From the IMG/VR virus record IMGVR_UViG_3300025641_000013, positions 1-50,739 of that record: 50,739 bases of DNA; one strand, written 5' to 3'. The translations under genes were made by a program, and so were the position numbers. The DNA comes from a virus. Under the pieces are notes generated by a model. That model did no database searches, was not told the origin of the DNA, and saw nothing but the letters and a program-made list of their open reading frames with translations. The stretch's first letter is position 1. Each line of letters opens with the position of its first letter. This document shows, one piece after another, positions 25,817 to 32,861 of the stretch.

Positions 25817-26098
25817 ATGGAAAAAGAAGATAACCTTCAAACATTAAAAACTAAAGCTGAACTAGACTTAATATTCAGTAAGGATAGTAATACGGATAGA
25901 TACACTTCTAAATGGATTGAGGTTAAAGGCGTTTCTAGCGATGTAATATGTTCTGCTATGTATTTAGATGGTAAGCCTCATACGATTACGTTTGACGAGG
26001 TTACAGTAGGCGAAAACAGACACCATAACTCAATAAGCATAAACATAAAAGAAGTAAAGCCATTATTTGATTTTATCTCTAATATTTTAAATAAGTGA
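25817..26098 (+). CDS. Unknown early protein
   Basis: The 93-residue protein (MEKEDNLQTLKTKAELDL) is acidic and mixed alpha/beta. It has its own promoter box. No domain recognised. Confidence 0.5.
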   Translation: MEKEDNLQTLKTKAELDLIFSKDSNTDRYTSKWIEVKGVSSDVICSAMYLDGKPHTITFDEVTVGENRHHNSISINIKEVKPLFDFISNILNK

Positions 26099-26153
26099 AG
26101 AATTATGGCTAAATATAATTATTAGTCAATAATATCCGCCTAAACAAAAAGTC

Positions 26154-26161
26154 TATATTTG
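26154..26161 (+). promoter_or_regulatory. TATATTTG -7 box, 4 nt before an ATG
   Basis: Exact TAnnTTTG match ending 4 nt before the ATG at 26166. The transcript probably begins at or near the start codon. Confidence 0.6.
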
Positions 26162-26165
26162 ATAT

Positions 26166-26384
26166 ATGGAATTTTCACTATTTTTAAACAACGGAGAACA
26201 AATAAATATAAACACAGAAGATTATACAGACCCTACTAGAACGGTTATGGAATACCTTATATCAATGCTAGAATATTATGAAACAGAATTATCCTTCTGT
26301 GATGAAGAAAATGAATTACTGTTTCAGCAAGTGGAATACGGTAAACTACTTACTGATTTGTTGAAGCCAGAGATAAAGAATTAA
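26166..26384 (+). CDS. Small acidic early protein
   Basis: The 72-residue protein (MEFSLFLNNGEQININTE) is strongly acidic. Its central part resembles that of the gene at 26710: both have a V-x-x-x-(L/V)-x-S-M-L-(E/Y) helix, so the two may be distant paralogues. A short hairpin (AACGCA/TGCGTT, 26383-26404) begins at the stop codon. Confidence 0.5.
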   Translation: MEFSLFLNNGEQININTEDYTDPTRTVMEYLISMLEYYETELSFCDEENELLFQQVEYGKLLTDLLKPEIKN

Positions 26385-26455
26385 CGCATTGCATAAGGTG
26401 CGTTTTAATGTTTCAATTTTAACTCTTTTTAACATTAACGAATAGATAATATTAA

Positions 26456-26463
26456 TACATTTG
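26456..26463 (+). promoter_or_regulatory. TACATTTG -7 box with upstream TTTTTAACATTAACG
   Basis: The box ends 4 nt before the ATG at 26468. A TTTTTAACA-type element lies about 20-25 nt upstream, in the place of a -33 element. A similar arrangement recurs at 34288. Confidence 0.6.
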
Positions 26464-26467
26464 AATT

Positions 26468-26647
26468 ATGGAAATAAAAACACTTGAATTATTTATAGAT
26501 GGAGATGCGTTTTGGTTTACGCTGCTATCTTTTGATTACAAAAACCAAAACAGAAGCCTTTTTCATATTGAATATGGATATGGATGCTTAAAATTTCAAT
26601 TTCTTTTTTTAAAAAATAACTGTTGGGTATATGATACAAATAGATAA
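26468..26647 (+). CDS. Small aromatic-rich early protein
   Basis: The 59-residue protein (MEIKTLELFIDGDAFWFT) is rich in Phe, Tyr and Trp and predicted to be beta strand, like a small single-domain fold. It has its own promoter box. No domain recognised. Confidence 0.5.
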   Translation: MEIKTLELFIDGDAFWFTLLSFDYKNQNRSLFHIEYGYGCLKFQFLFLKNNCWVYDTNR

Positions 26648-26708
26648 CATAGAAATAGACCCCACTGCATTAGTAGTGACGTGTGTGGGTAGTTCACTAA
26701 ATAATTAA
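26631..26708 (+). CDS. Possible 25-residue peptide overlapping the previous gene
   Basis: ATG at 26631 opens a 25-codon frame (MIQIDNIEIDPTALVVTC) ending 1 bp before the next gene's ATG. Tight spacing favours translation, but the short length leaves it uncertain. Confidence 0.25.
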   Translation: MIQIDNIEIDPTALVVTCVGSSLNN

Positions 26709-26709
26709 G

Positions 26710-26895
26710 ATGGGAACGACTAAAATAACATATGAGGGTTACGGTAAGAAAATTTCCGTTGAATTAGACCACGAAGATGTATCTATACAAGAAGTATTAG
26801 ACGCTGTTGTTTCAATGCTTTACGGAAGTGGATTTCATAAGCAGACAGTAGATAACGGAATAATAGAATTAGCAGAAGAATTAAACGATAAATAA
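26710..26895 (+). CDS. Small acidic early protein
   Basis: The 61-residue protein (MGTTKITYEGYGKKISVE) begins with predicted beta strands and continues in a helix containing VLDAVVSMLYGSGF, similar in layout to the gene at 26166. No domain recognised. Confidence 0.5.
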   Translation: MGTTKITYEGYGKKISVELDHEDVSIQEVLDAVVSMLYGSGFHKQTVDNGIIELAEELNDK

Positions 26896-26904
26896 TTAAA
26901 TAGA

Positions 26905-27105
26905 ATGGATAAGAGATACATTATAGAAGATTTAGGCTTAAAGAAAGCTAAGGATTACAAGGGAGAGGTTTATTTTTACCCTGACGAAGAAGATTTTGTT
27001 GGGTTCTTTATAGAATCAGAAGATAAAACTCACTTTGTGTTTATACCGTCAGAGCCAATAGACAGCTTATCAAGTAAAACAGCTTTTGAAAGAATATTTA
27101 AGTAG
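26905..27105 (+). CDS. Small acidic early protein
   Basis: The 66-residue protein (MDKRYIIEDLGLKKAKDY) is mixed alpha/beta and acidic. It lies 9 bp after its neighbour and 2 bp before the next ATG, in a compact operon leading to the HisRS-like gene. No domain recognised. Confidence 0.5.
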   Translation: MDKRYIIEDLGLKKAKDYKGEVYFYPDEEDFVGFFIESEDKTHFVFIPSEPIDSLSSKTAFERIFK

Positions 27106-27107
27106 AT

Positions 27108-27242
27108 ATGAAAGATATGGTTTTCTTAGTACTGTTAGCTGTATGTATAGTTGAATACAGAGAAAGACCTAGAATAGACTTCGGTAGGAATGTTTATCTG
27201 TGGTATGGTAGAGATAATCGTAAATGTATAAAGATATTATAA
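27108..27242 (+). CDS. Small membrane peptide coupled to the HisRS-like gene
   Basis: The 44-residue peptide starts MKDMVFLVLLAVCIVEYRER: one hydrophobic segment (about 4-15) followed by a basic tail. It looks like a single-pass membrane peptide. Its TAA stop overlaps the next ATG (TAATG), which also fixes the start of the HisRS-like gene. Confidence 0.5.
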   Translation: MKDMVFLVLLAVCIVEYRERPRIDFGRNVYLWYGRDNRKCIKIL

Positions 27243-27874
27243 TGGAATATAAGATAGAAAAACAAGCTAAAGGCACTCGAATACTTTTCGGGGATGAGGT
27301 AAGAGATAGATACACGCTATTAAATAAAATGATAGCTACCGTTGAGTCTTACGGGTTTCAAGGAATACAACTGCCTAGCATAGAGCCGTCTGAAATATAC
27401 ATAGACAAAGCAGGGAAAGAAGTGCTTAATCAAATGTGGGTGTTTCCAGATAAAAAAGCAAGGAATGTATGCTTACGCCCAGAGGCAACGGCTACCGTTC
27501 AATTAATTGCTAATCATTTTTGGCAAGCTAAAAAAGAAATAAGAGTTTGGTATTTTGAGAAATGCTGGAGATACGAAAAACCGCAAAGGGGCAGATACAG
27601 AGAATTTTGGCAGTTCGGTTGCGAAGTAATAAACCCATCTACTGATTTAATAAAAGAAGAATTAATAGACATATCTAAAGAACTTTGTGAACTTCAAACA
27701 AAGGATATAACGATAGATTATTCCGTAACAAGGGGATTGGACTATTATACAGATAATGGCTTTGAATTACGCTGTAAGCAACTAGGAGCGCAAGAACAGA
27801 TATGCGGAGGTGGTTCTTATGATAAAGGAATTGGGTTTGCCATTGGGTTTGATAGATTAATGCTTTGTAAATAA
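27242..27874 (+). CDS. Miniature histidyl-tRNA-synthetase-like protein
   Basis: The 210-residue protein has the class II histidyl-tRNA synthetase signatures in order: a region like CLRPEATATVQLI (77-89), motif 2 FEKCWRYEKPQRGRYREFWQ (105-124) running into FGCEV, the histidine-binding RGLDYY (164-169), GGGSYD (189-194) and motif 3 GFAIGFDRLML (198-208). Bacterial HisRS is about 420 residues. The domain inserted between motif 2 and RGLDYY is absent here (about 35 residues remain), and so is the C-terminal anticodon-binding domain. Catalytic motifs look intact, so it could activate histidine, but normal tRNA recognition is doubtful. HisZ-like paralogues are an alternative comparison. Confidence 0.82.
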   Translation: MEYKIEKQAKGTRILFGDEVRDRYTLLNKMIATVESYGFQGIQLPSIEPSEIYIDKAGKEVLNQMWVFPDKKARNVCLRPEATATVQLIANHFWQAKKEIRVWYFEKCWRYEKPQRGRYREFWQFGCEVINPSTDLIKEELIDISKELCELQTKDITIDYSVTRGLDYYTDNGFELRCKQLGAQEQICGGGSYDKGIGFAIGFDRLMLCK

Positions 27875-27880
27875 ATAATT

Positions 27881-28111
27881 ATGAAAACAAAATTGATTAG
27901 AAACAGTACGCTCCAAGACTTAATGGATGCTGCGGATTATTCTTCTTACTCAGAAACACTAGAAGGTGTTAAACGGGCTAAAATAGGCTTAGATATATAC
28001 GAGAAAGTAAAGGGTGGCTGGAAGCAAATCAGCGATTCGGGTATTATACCTAAGAAGTGTAACGTTATATCTCTTGATGCTAATGGCGCAAGCAGAATGA
28101 AGCGGAGGTAA
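27881..28111 (+). CDS. Unknown protein downstream of the HisRS-like gene
   Basis: The 76-residue protein (MKTKLIRNSTLQDLMDAA) is mixed and ends in a basic GASRMKRR. It lies 6 bp after the HisRS-like gene and is followed within 7 bp by the long hairpin at 28118, so it closes this operon. No domain recognised. Confidence 0.5.
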   Translation: MKTKLIRNSTLQDLMDAADYSSYSETLEGVKRAKIGLDIYEKVKGGWKQISDSGIIPKKCNVISLDANGASRMKRR

Positions 28112-28117
28112 CGGTTT

Positions 28118-28196
28118 GTGTATGAGTAGTGTGGCTTTGCTCTTATTTTCAACTTACAGATAAACTTATTTAGCCACATTACTTATACACTTTTTT
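28118..28196 (+). ncRNA. 19-bp hairpin followed by a T run (long-stem terminator or structured RNA)
   Basis: Arms at 28118-28136 (starting GTGTATGAG) and 28172-28190 (ending CTTATACAC) pair over 19 positions, with two G-U pairs that exist only in plus-strand RNA. The 35-nt loop is unpaired, and six T follow. It may be an intrinsic terminator for the HisRS-like operon, but the stem is far longer than the other terminators here. It contains TTATACACT, close to the DnaA box consensus TTATNCACA. Confidence 0.7.
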
Positions 28197-28220
28197 ATAG
28201 GTATGTAAAATTTACGGAAT

Positions 28221-28367
28221 ATGAATAAAGAAAATAATTATTGGAAAGGAATAATGGTTGGATTTGCAGTAAGCACAATTGTTTGGTGTACTTTATGGGC
28301 ATTTGTTATTGGAAAAATAGATAAGGTTCACAAACAAGAACTTGATTATATAATAGAAAAACACTAA
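28221..28367 (+). CDS. Small single-pass membrane protein
   Basis: The 48-residue protein starts MNKENNYWKGIMVGFAVSTI. It has one transmembrane segment (about residues 10-31) and a charged C-terminus (KIDKVHKQELDYIIEKH). Such peptides are common in phage early regions. Function not recognised. Confidence 0.5.
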   Translation: MNKENNYWKGIMVGFAVSTIVWCTLWAFVIGKIDKVHKQELDYIIEKH

Positions 28368-28396
28368 ACAAAGTAGGTATTAAATTTTATTACCTA

Positions 28397-28443
28397 TAAC
28401 ACCCTTCTAAGAAACGCTTTAATGTTTCTTTTGGCGGCTGTTA
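28397..28443 (+). ncRNA. Two-helix intergenic RNA motif, copy A
   Basis: Outer pairing TAACA (28397-28401) with TGTTA (28439-28443); inner pairing AAGAAAC (28409-28415) with GTTTCTT (28424-28430). The same order of words and pairings recurs at 45402-45451. It lies between the membrane-peptide gene and the promoter at 28499. An upstream mini-hairpin (TAGGTA/TACCTA, 28374-28396) adjoins it. Confidence 0.5.
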
Positions 28444-28498
28444 GATAAAGTTTAACAACCATTTTACCCGACAGGGGAAATTGGTTAAGGAACATTAA

Positions 28499-28506
28499 TA
28501 CATTTG
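28499..28506 (+). promoter_or_regulatory. TACATTTG -7 box, 4 nt before an ATG
   Basis: Matches TAnnTTTG. The AATT spacer and ATG are identical to those at 26468. Confidence 0.6.
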
Positions 28507-28510
28507 AATT

Positions 28511-28885
28511 ATGAAACTACACAAAGACATATTATACTCCGTAGGAGATGAAATTGAGATAGATAACATTAAATACACCATAGAACTCGCAGGATGGGGT
28601 AAAATACGACTACATAAGAAATGCTGTGTTGATATGTCCGCTGTCAAAGAAGTAGATGACGTAACAGCTATACGGGGCTTAGATATAATAATAGCACTTA
28701 ATGAAGAAGGTGCTACTGAAGAGGTAGAGGAAATTAAAAATAACTTAGAATGTCATTTTAATGAAATTGAGTGTAAATTTAAATCTGAAGAATCTAACCT
28801 TAATGACAAAATCCGCATATTAGAAGCGCAGAATAAAGATTTAAAGAATGAACTAGAGGATGGTAAGTCTTGGTGGATATGGTAG
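28511..28885 (+). CDS. Unknown protein with C-terminal coiled coil
   Basis: The 124-residue protein has a small beta-rich N-terminal half (MKLHKDILYSVGDEIEID) and a long Glu/Lys/Leu/Asn helix (about residues 74-118) with heptad spacing, ending KSWWIW. Oligomerisation through the coiled coil is likely. No function recognised. Confidence 0.5.
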   Translation: MKLHKDILYSVGDEIEIDNIKYTIELAGWGKIRLHKKCCVDMSAVKEVDDVTAIRGLDIIIALNEEGATEEVEEIKNNLECHFNEIECKFKSEESNLNDKIRILEAQNKDLKNELEDGKSWWIW

Positions 28886-28942
28886 CGATACGATAAGATA
28901 CGATAATAATACGAAAAATAGTTTAAGAAATGAAAACAACAG

Positions 28943-28970
28943 AAAGCTCGGTTAACTACTGGGCTTTTTT
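28943..28970 (+). terminator. Intrinsic terminator (plus strand)
   Basis: AAAGCTC pairs with GGGCTTT (one G-U pair) and is followed by a T run. It ends the early unit that precedes the minus-strand regulator gene, whose 3' end it overlaps. Confidence 0.8.
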
Positions 28971-29390
28971 GTTTCGCCCCCTTAAGGCTCTTTGCACCGT
29001 ACTTAAGCTAACATCCAACTCATTCGCCAACTCCTGCTTAGAATATTCTGGAAATAATTTATTTAACTCCAAAATCTTATTAACCATAGCCTTCCTTAAA
29101 CTCTTCTTAATTAACCTAGCTTTCCTATTCTTAGATGTCCTTAGCCTAATAGCACGGCATTCTCGCTGCTTCAACTCCTTCAACCACATAGCTAACCAAA
29201 AATGTAAATAAGAAGACGGCTTTCTATAATCATCAAACACCCATATACTATGAACCTCCCAACTGCCACCCAACTTGTGATACCACCTGTAATTAGAGTC
29301 CCTATCCCTTACAATCTTATGATTCTCTATCCTACATAAAGAAGCTAAATCATCATCAGACCAACTCGTACTTAAATTAACATCTTCCAT
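28956..29390 (-). CDS. Helix-turn-helix protein, possible homing-type or regulatory gene
   Basis: The 144-residue protein (from the ATG at 29388-29390) ends in a clear helix-turn-helix, ELANELDVSLSTVQRALRGRNKK. The basic centre (CRAIRLRTSKNRKARLIKK) may also bind nucleic acid. An upstream in-frame TTG at 29400-29402 overlaps the TATATTTG box and is unlikely. It is oriented against all surrounding early genes. The HTH is of the kind found as DNA-binding tail in phage homing endonucleases, but no nuclease motif is visible. Repressor or nuclease relic are both possible. Confidence 0.55.
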   Translation of the reverse strand: MEDVNLSTSWSDDDLASLCRIENHKIVRDRDSNYRWYHKLGGSWEVHSIWVFDDYRKPSSYLHFWLAMWLKELKQRECRAIRLRTSKNRKARLIKKSLRKAMVNKILELNKLFPEYSKQELANELDVSLSTVQRALRGRNKKAQ

Positions 29391-29399
29391 ATTCAAAAA

Positions 29400-29407
29400 C
29401 AAATATA
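29400..29407 (-). promoter_or_regulatory. TATATTTG -7 box for the minus-strand HTH gene
   Basis: Exact TAnnTTTG match on the minus strand, 9 nt before the ATG at 29390. Confidence 0.6.
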
Positions 29408-29513
29408 CCTAAACCATAAGGCTATAAAAAACAAAATAACACTCCTTAACATCTATCAATGATATAATTAATTACTTTAGCTGTATGAAAAATAAAAAGT
29501 AAAATAAATAGAT

Positions 29514-30008
29514 ATGAAAAACGATAAAGAATTATTTGAAGACAAAGTAAAAGCATATTGGAAGAACTCACCTAAATCAATAAGAGATGTTCACCATAGC
29601 CTAAATTTCTGTTATGCTAAGGGTATGATAGAAATGTTTACTGAATGTAATCCAAATGTAAAAGGAGCTAAGTATAGAGATTATATTCTCCTTATGTGTG
29701 AAGAAGAACTAGATGATTACCACTTTGATTTTATAAATAACGATTACTATGAAGATGAATCAGAGGTAGAGGAATTAACTGAAGTTGACGAAACAAAGTT
29801 CGCTGAATTTGAATATTATGATAACCACGATGGATTTTACATAAAGCCAAGCGTGAACTTAGCAGACTTTTTAGCCGTCTATGTGCCAACAATAAAAGGA
29901 GATATGATGACGTACCACCTTAACGCTAAGCTTACATCTTCTGAAAACGGTGGAACTAGATTCTGGTGGTGTAAAACGCAATCAGATAAAAATGATAATA
30001 CTTTATAA
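29514..30008 (+). CDS. Acidic early protein, unknown
   Basis: The 164-residue protein (MKNDKELFEDKVKAYWKN) is very acidic in the middle (EDESEVEELTEVDETKF) and mixed alpha/beta elsewhere. Strong acidity is typical of DNA-mimic or host-takeover proteins, but there is no specific evidence of that here. No domain recognised. Confidence 0.5.
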   Translation: MKNDKELFEDKVKAYWKNSPKSIRDVHHSLNFCYAKGMIEMFTECNPNVKGAKYRDYILLMCEEELDDYHFDFINNDYYEDESEVEELTEVDETKFAEFEYYDNHDGFYIKPSVNLADFLAVYVPTIKGDMMTYHLNAKLTSSENGGTRFWWCKTQSDKNDNTL

Positions 30009-30039
30009 ATAATTTTTGCCGTAACACAAAGAAAAAGAT

Positions 30040-30168
30040 ATGACGGATAACCAAATACACGAACTAGCTTTATATTGGGCAACAGATTTGTATGGTGTTA
30101 ATGACATAGCATACTACAGAAGATATACAGATTTAAAATTAATGCAATTAAAAATAAATAATGTTTGA
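30040..30168 (+). CDS. Small early protein
   Basis: The 42-residue product (MTDNQIHELALYWATDLY) is predicted helical. It ends 19 bp before a terminator and closes the early unit. No domain recognised. Confidence 0.42.
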   Translation: MTDNQIHELALYWATDLYGVNDIAYYRRYTDLKLMQLKINNV

Positions 30169-30186
30169 TGGCTGCAAACAGCAAGG

Positions 30187-30214
30187 AGGCTCGGATTTTT
30201 ATTCGGGCTTTTTT
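30187..30214 (+). terminator. Intrinsic terminator between convergent genes
   Basis: AGGCTCG pairs with CGGGCTT (two G-U pairs in plus-strand RNA), followed by a T run. It overlaps the end of the minus-strand HNH gene. Confidence 0.8.
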
Positions 30215-31305
30215 GTTTTATTACCGTGACCACCAATACCATTCTCTTTCTTGTATTTTGAAATCTTAATCGCTATGTTAGATTGGGATGTTCCTAACTT
30301 CTCTGCTATTTTCCATTGTGGCATTGTCTTATTCATTTCGTACAATTCTTTATAGTCGTATTTTCTGTTTCTTTTATCTAAGCCGTTAAGCCTAGCGCCA
30401 AATCTTTTTATAGCTGTTTCAACAGCCCCGTCACCACAATTATAATACTCAGTTAGCATTTTTAGCGTGTACCTCTTTTCTACTAAGCTTAAAAACTCAT
30501 CTTTATCTGCTATACCATAGGGCTTAACATAAATATCTTCACTTCTAAGCTCACCATACTTAATAATAATCCTTTTAACAGCACCAACACTAATCTGATA
30601 CTTATCAGAAATAAACTCTATGCTATTACCAGATTCGTAGGACTTAGAAAAAACCTTACCCCTACAATCTTTGTAGTTGATATTTCGAGTTATCCGTACA
30701 ATAGTAGGAGGAGATACATTAAACATATCAGCTATTTCCGTATTACTAACCAACTCTTCAGAATAAAGCCTTTTAATTTCCCGCTGCTCATCATAGGAGA
30801 AATTAGTAAACTTATCCTTAATAACCCTATTACTCCTACCATCAAATACGCCTAGTTCAACCAACAGTGATTTAATAACAGCGCTTGATACATTATACTG
30901 ATTAGCTATATAAGTTATAGGGTAAGACTCATACATATCAACTATATTCTTCTTGTCAGAATCACTAAACGAATACTTAGTCCCAGATAAGTAACCAGCA
31001 TCTTTCTGCCTTTTTCTATTTTCCTCTGGAGTAACCCACTCTAAGTTACTAGAGGCATTATTAAGCCTATTAAAGTCCTTATGGTCAACTTCGTGTCTAT
31101 CGCTAGGAGGTAGCCCATTAAAAGCTAGACAAACAAGTCTATGTACATACTGAGAGTGCCTGCCCTTTTCATTATGCCTAACTCCAACGGATAAGTACTT
31201 ACCACCCTTTAATTGAGGCTTTAGTACATTACCTCTCTTCTTATTATAAACATTTCCTAATTCATCTACTTGGTACTTATCGTACATTGGTATATTCTTT
31301 TTCAT
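30199..31305 (-). CDS. HNH homing endonuclease with about five helix-turn-helix units
   Basis: The 368-residue protein has a short NUMOD4-like opening (YDKYQVDELGNVYNKK), then an HNH nuclease with VHRLVCLAFNG and HEVDHKDFNRLNNASSNLEW (about 54-100). The remaining 250 residues read as about five successive HTH-like units near 118-151, 174-206, 222-250, 270-303 and 318-353. Each is 29-36 residues with a central I-x-x-x-(Y/F)-x-(V/I/T)-S pattern. HNH homing enzymes usually carry one or two such units. An HTH row would recognise a long, specific site. It is inserted against the early operon and has its own promoter. Confidence 0.82.
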   Translation of the reverse strand: MKKNIPMYDKYQVDELGNVYNKKRGNVLKPQLKGGKYLSVGVRHNEKGRHSQYVHRLVCLAFNGLPPSDRHEVDHKDFNRLNNASSNLEWVTPEENRKRQKDAGYLSGTKYSFSDSDKKNIVDMYESYPITYIANQYNVSSAVIKSLLVELGVFDGRSNRVIKDKFTNFSYDEQREIKRLYSEELVSNTEIADMFNVSPPTIVRITRNINYKDCRGKVFSKSYESGNSIEFISDKYQISVGAVKRIIIKYGELRSEDIYVKPYGIADKDEFLSLVEKRYTLKMLTEYYNCGDGAVETAIKRFGARLNGLDKRNRKYDYKELYEMNKTMPQWKIAEKLGTSQSNIAIKISKYKKENGIGGHGNKTKKPE

Positions 31306-31325
31306 ATATTATATTTTTGTAGGTA

Positions 31326-31333
31326 CAAATATA
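31326..31333 (-). promoter_or_regulatory. TATATTTG -7 box for the HNH gene
   Basis: Exact TAnnTTTG match on the minus strand, 20 nt before the ATG at 31305. Confidence 0.6.
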
Positions 31334-31598
31334 AGAAAAATAATTTAAATTTTGTGTGTATAGAGGGGTGTGGTATAATAAATAGTTCAATGCCCGCCTC
31401 AAACCAACTAAAAAACGGCTCAATATTACCCGAGTGGGTCAATATTTCAACTTCAAAAACCTAACCACCACCACTACATTGTTGACATATCAATTAATAC
31501 ATTTGTATATATTATTTATTCGCCTTGTATCCCTTGCTATTACTGCGTTTAACATTTATTAACAAGGGTATGTATCTATTTATCTTTAAAGTTAAACA
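31334..31598. other. Intergenic region with operator-like direct repeat
   Basis: No convincing gene. TCAATATT occurs at 31420-31427 and again at 31439-31446, flanking the small inverted repeat ACCC/GGGT (31428-31439). A further pair, CCCTTG and CAAGGG, lies around 31535-31570. A TACATTTG box is at 31498-31505. The arrangement could be an operator, but nothing identifies the protein that would bind it. Confidence 0.4.
31498..31505 (+). promoter_or_regulatory. TACATTTG box in the gap before 31.6 kb
   Basis: Matches TAnnTTTG and is preceded by TTGACA. No gene starts close to it, so it may be an upstream start site for the unit at 31637 or inactive. Confidence 0.4.
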
Positions 31599-31606
31599 TA
31601 TATTTG
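31599..31606 (+). promoter_or_regulatory. TATATTTG -7 box
   Basis: Exact TAnnTTTG match, 30 nt before the ATG at 31637. It starts an early unit of four genes ending at the 32.9-kb terminator. Confidence 0.6.
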
Positions 31607-31636
31607 CGCTATTATTAATTTAAAAACAAAAACAAT

Positions 31637-31942
31637 ATGAAGGTAAAAATAGAAGCTAAAGAATGGTGCGACAGAGTTAACGGCAATAGTTACTTTGCAG
31701 GAACCATCAAAGTAAATGATAAAGTGTATTTGATGCCATTTCAATATGGATATGACACGCAATACGAACAAGCAGCAAAGAAATTGCTGACTGAATTTAA
31801 CGTTATATCTTGCGAATACGGACAAAGTTTAAGGAGATATTGTTTAGAAAATGATATTGAGTATGACGCAGTCATTAAAACTAAATGCAAGAAAAAAGAA
31901 TTAAAAGAAATAGAGAATAGCTACAATTTAAACTTAATTTAG
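31637..31942 (+). CDS. Conserved phage hypothetical protein
   Basis: The 101-residue protein (MKVKIEAKEWCDRVNGNSYF) has the layout of a small protein found in many phages: KEW-x-x-x-VNGNSYF, then a strand and PFQYGYD, then a charged helical tail. Its function is unknown. It is the first gene after the TATATTTG box. Confidence 0.55.
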   Translation: MKVKIEAKEWCDRVNGNSYFAGTIKVNDKVYLMPFQYGYDTQYEQAAKKLLTEFNVISCEYGQSLRRYCLENDIEYDAVIKTKCKKKELKEIENSYNLNLI

Positions 31943-31964
31943 AACTAATTAAATACTAAACAAG

Positions 31965-32171
31965 ATGACAAATTCACACGGCAATCCGTTAACCTTTGGT
32001 TTCAGGTCAAATACAAAGGTATTGAAGTACAAAAGCAAACGAGCTACAAACAAGATGGTAGATGCTTATAATGAAGCTAAAATAGACGCATACAAGGCGT
32101 TTTGGGATATCTTTAATGCTGACCTATACAAAGAAGTAATTACAGCAAAATTAAACGGTTTAAACAGATAG
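31965..32171 (+). CDS. Small basic early protein
   Basis: The 68-residue protein (MTNSHGNPLTFGFRSNTK) is basic in its first half (KVLKYKSKRATNK) with a helical second half. No domain recognised. Confidence 0.48.
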   Translation: MTNSHGNPLTFGFRSNTKVLKYKSKRATNKMVDAYNEAKIDAYKAFWDIFNADLYKEVITAKLNGLNR

Positions 32172-32174
32172 GAT

Positions 32175-32540
32175 ATGATACAAGTAAAAGAAATTGAAAA
32201 ATTGAAAGATGCATTTATTGGTGCATTTGAGGGCGGCTCAACATATTGGGCAAACGTAAAAGATAAGACCCCTAAAAAAGTAGATGTTGCGTATGGCGAA
32301 TGTACATCGGTGCGTTGGTTTCACCATATTTTAGAAGGCGGGTCAATGGACATATATGACGCTGAATGTGAAAGCGAGCTACTAGGAACTGTTACTTTTG
32401 AGGGTCTTAAAGCAGCGCCAAAGAAATTAGAGAACGAAGTAGAGCGTATGTATTTAGACTATAAGTACCAAAGAGGTGACTGTTATACAGACGATGCTAT
32501 ACTTCAATTATCTATATTTGATAGGTTGATATTCGGTTAA
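32175..32540 (+). CDS. Unknown early protein
   Basis: The 121-residue protein (MIQVKEIEKLKDAFIGAF) contains Trp/Tyr-rich strands (GSTYWANV, CTSVRWFHHIL) and acidic helices. Its stop codon lies inside the first copy of the 23-bp direct repeat. No domain recognised. Confidence 0.5.
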   Translation: MIQVKEIEKLKDAFIGAFEGGSTYWANVKDKTPKKVDVAYGECTSVRWFHHILEGGSMDIYDAECESELLGTVTFEGLKAAPKKLENEVERMYLDYKYQRGDCYTDDAILQLSIFDRLIFG

Positions 32541-32559
32541 TTTCGCGCCATACACAAAG
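32537..32559 (+). repeat. 23-bp direct repeat, copy 1
   Basis: Begins TTAATTTCGCGCC and ends CACAAAG. The identical 23 bp recur at 32862-32884. This copy starts at the stop codon of the gene before it. Confidence 0.9.
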
Positions 32560-32597
32560 GACAAAACAGTAAAATATAATTAAAAATAGATAGAGTT

Positions 32598-32834
32598 ATG
32601 AATGAATACACACAAACAGCAGCATCAATGATGCGAGAAGCAGCAAAGAACAACTGCAAAGAAATTTGCAAACTATTAGGACAAGATGAGTCTCTATATA
32701 TGGAGAAGTTTAAACGCTTTGTAAGAGATATTAAAAACCCTGAATACTTAGCTCCCATGGAAATGTATAGAAGAGTATATAATAGCTCAGTGCAAAAGCT
32801 AAGTTCATTAAAAGAACGTGTTCAGGCACAATGA
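32598..32834 (+). CDS. Small early protein bracketed by 23-bp repeats
   Basis: The 78-residue helical protein (MNEYTQTAASMMREAAKN) has two cysteines and basic residues toward the end (KERVQAQ). It is the only gene between the two copies of the 23-bp repeat, so it may have been gained as a unit. No domain recognised. Confidence 0.5.
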   Translation: MNEYTQTAASMMREAAKNNCKEICKLLGQDESLYMEKFKRFVRDIKNPEYLAPMEMYRRVYNSSVQKLSSLKERVQAQ

Positions 32835-32861
32835 ACATTGAAATAAAGTGAACGAAAGCGA

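Noticed and set aside
26383-26404. AACGCA/TGCGTT hairpin after the gene at 26166
   Set aside because: Six base pairs with only a short T run; too weak to call a terminator.
31270-31464. Plus-strand frame starting inside the HNH gene 5' end
   Set aside because: It crosses the minus-strand promoter of the HNH gene and codes a low-complexity hydrophobic start; no neighbouring coupling.
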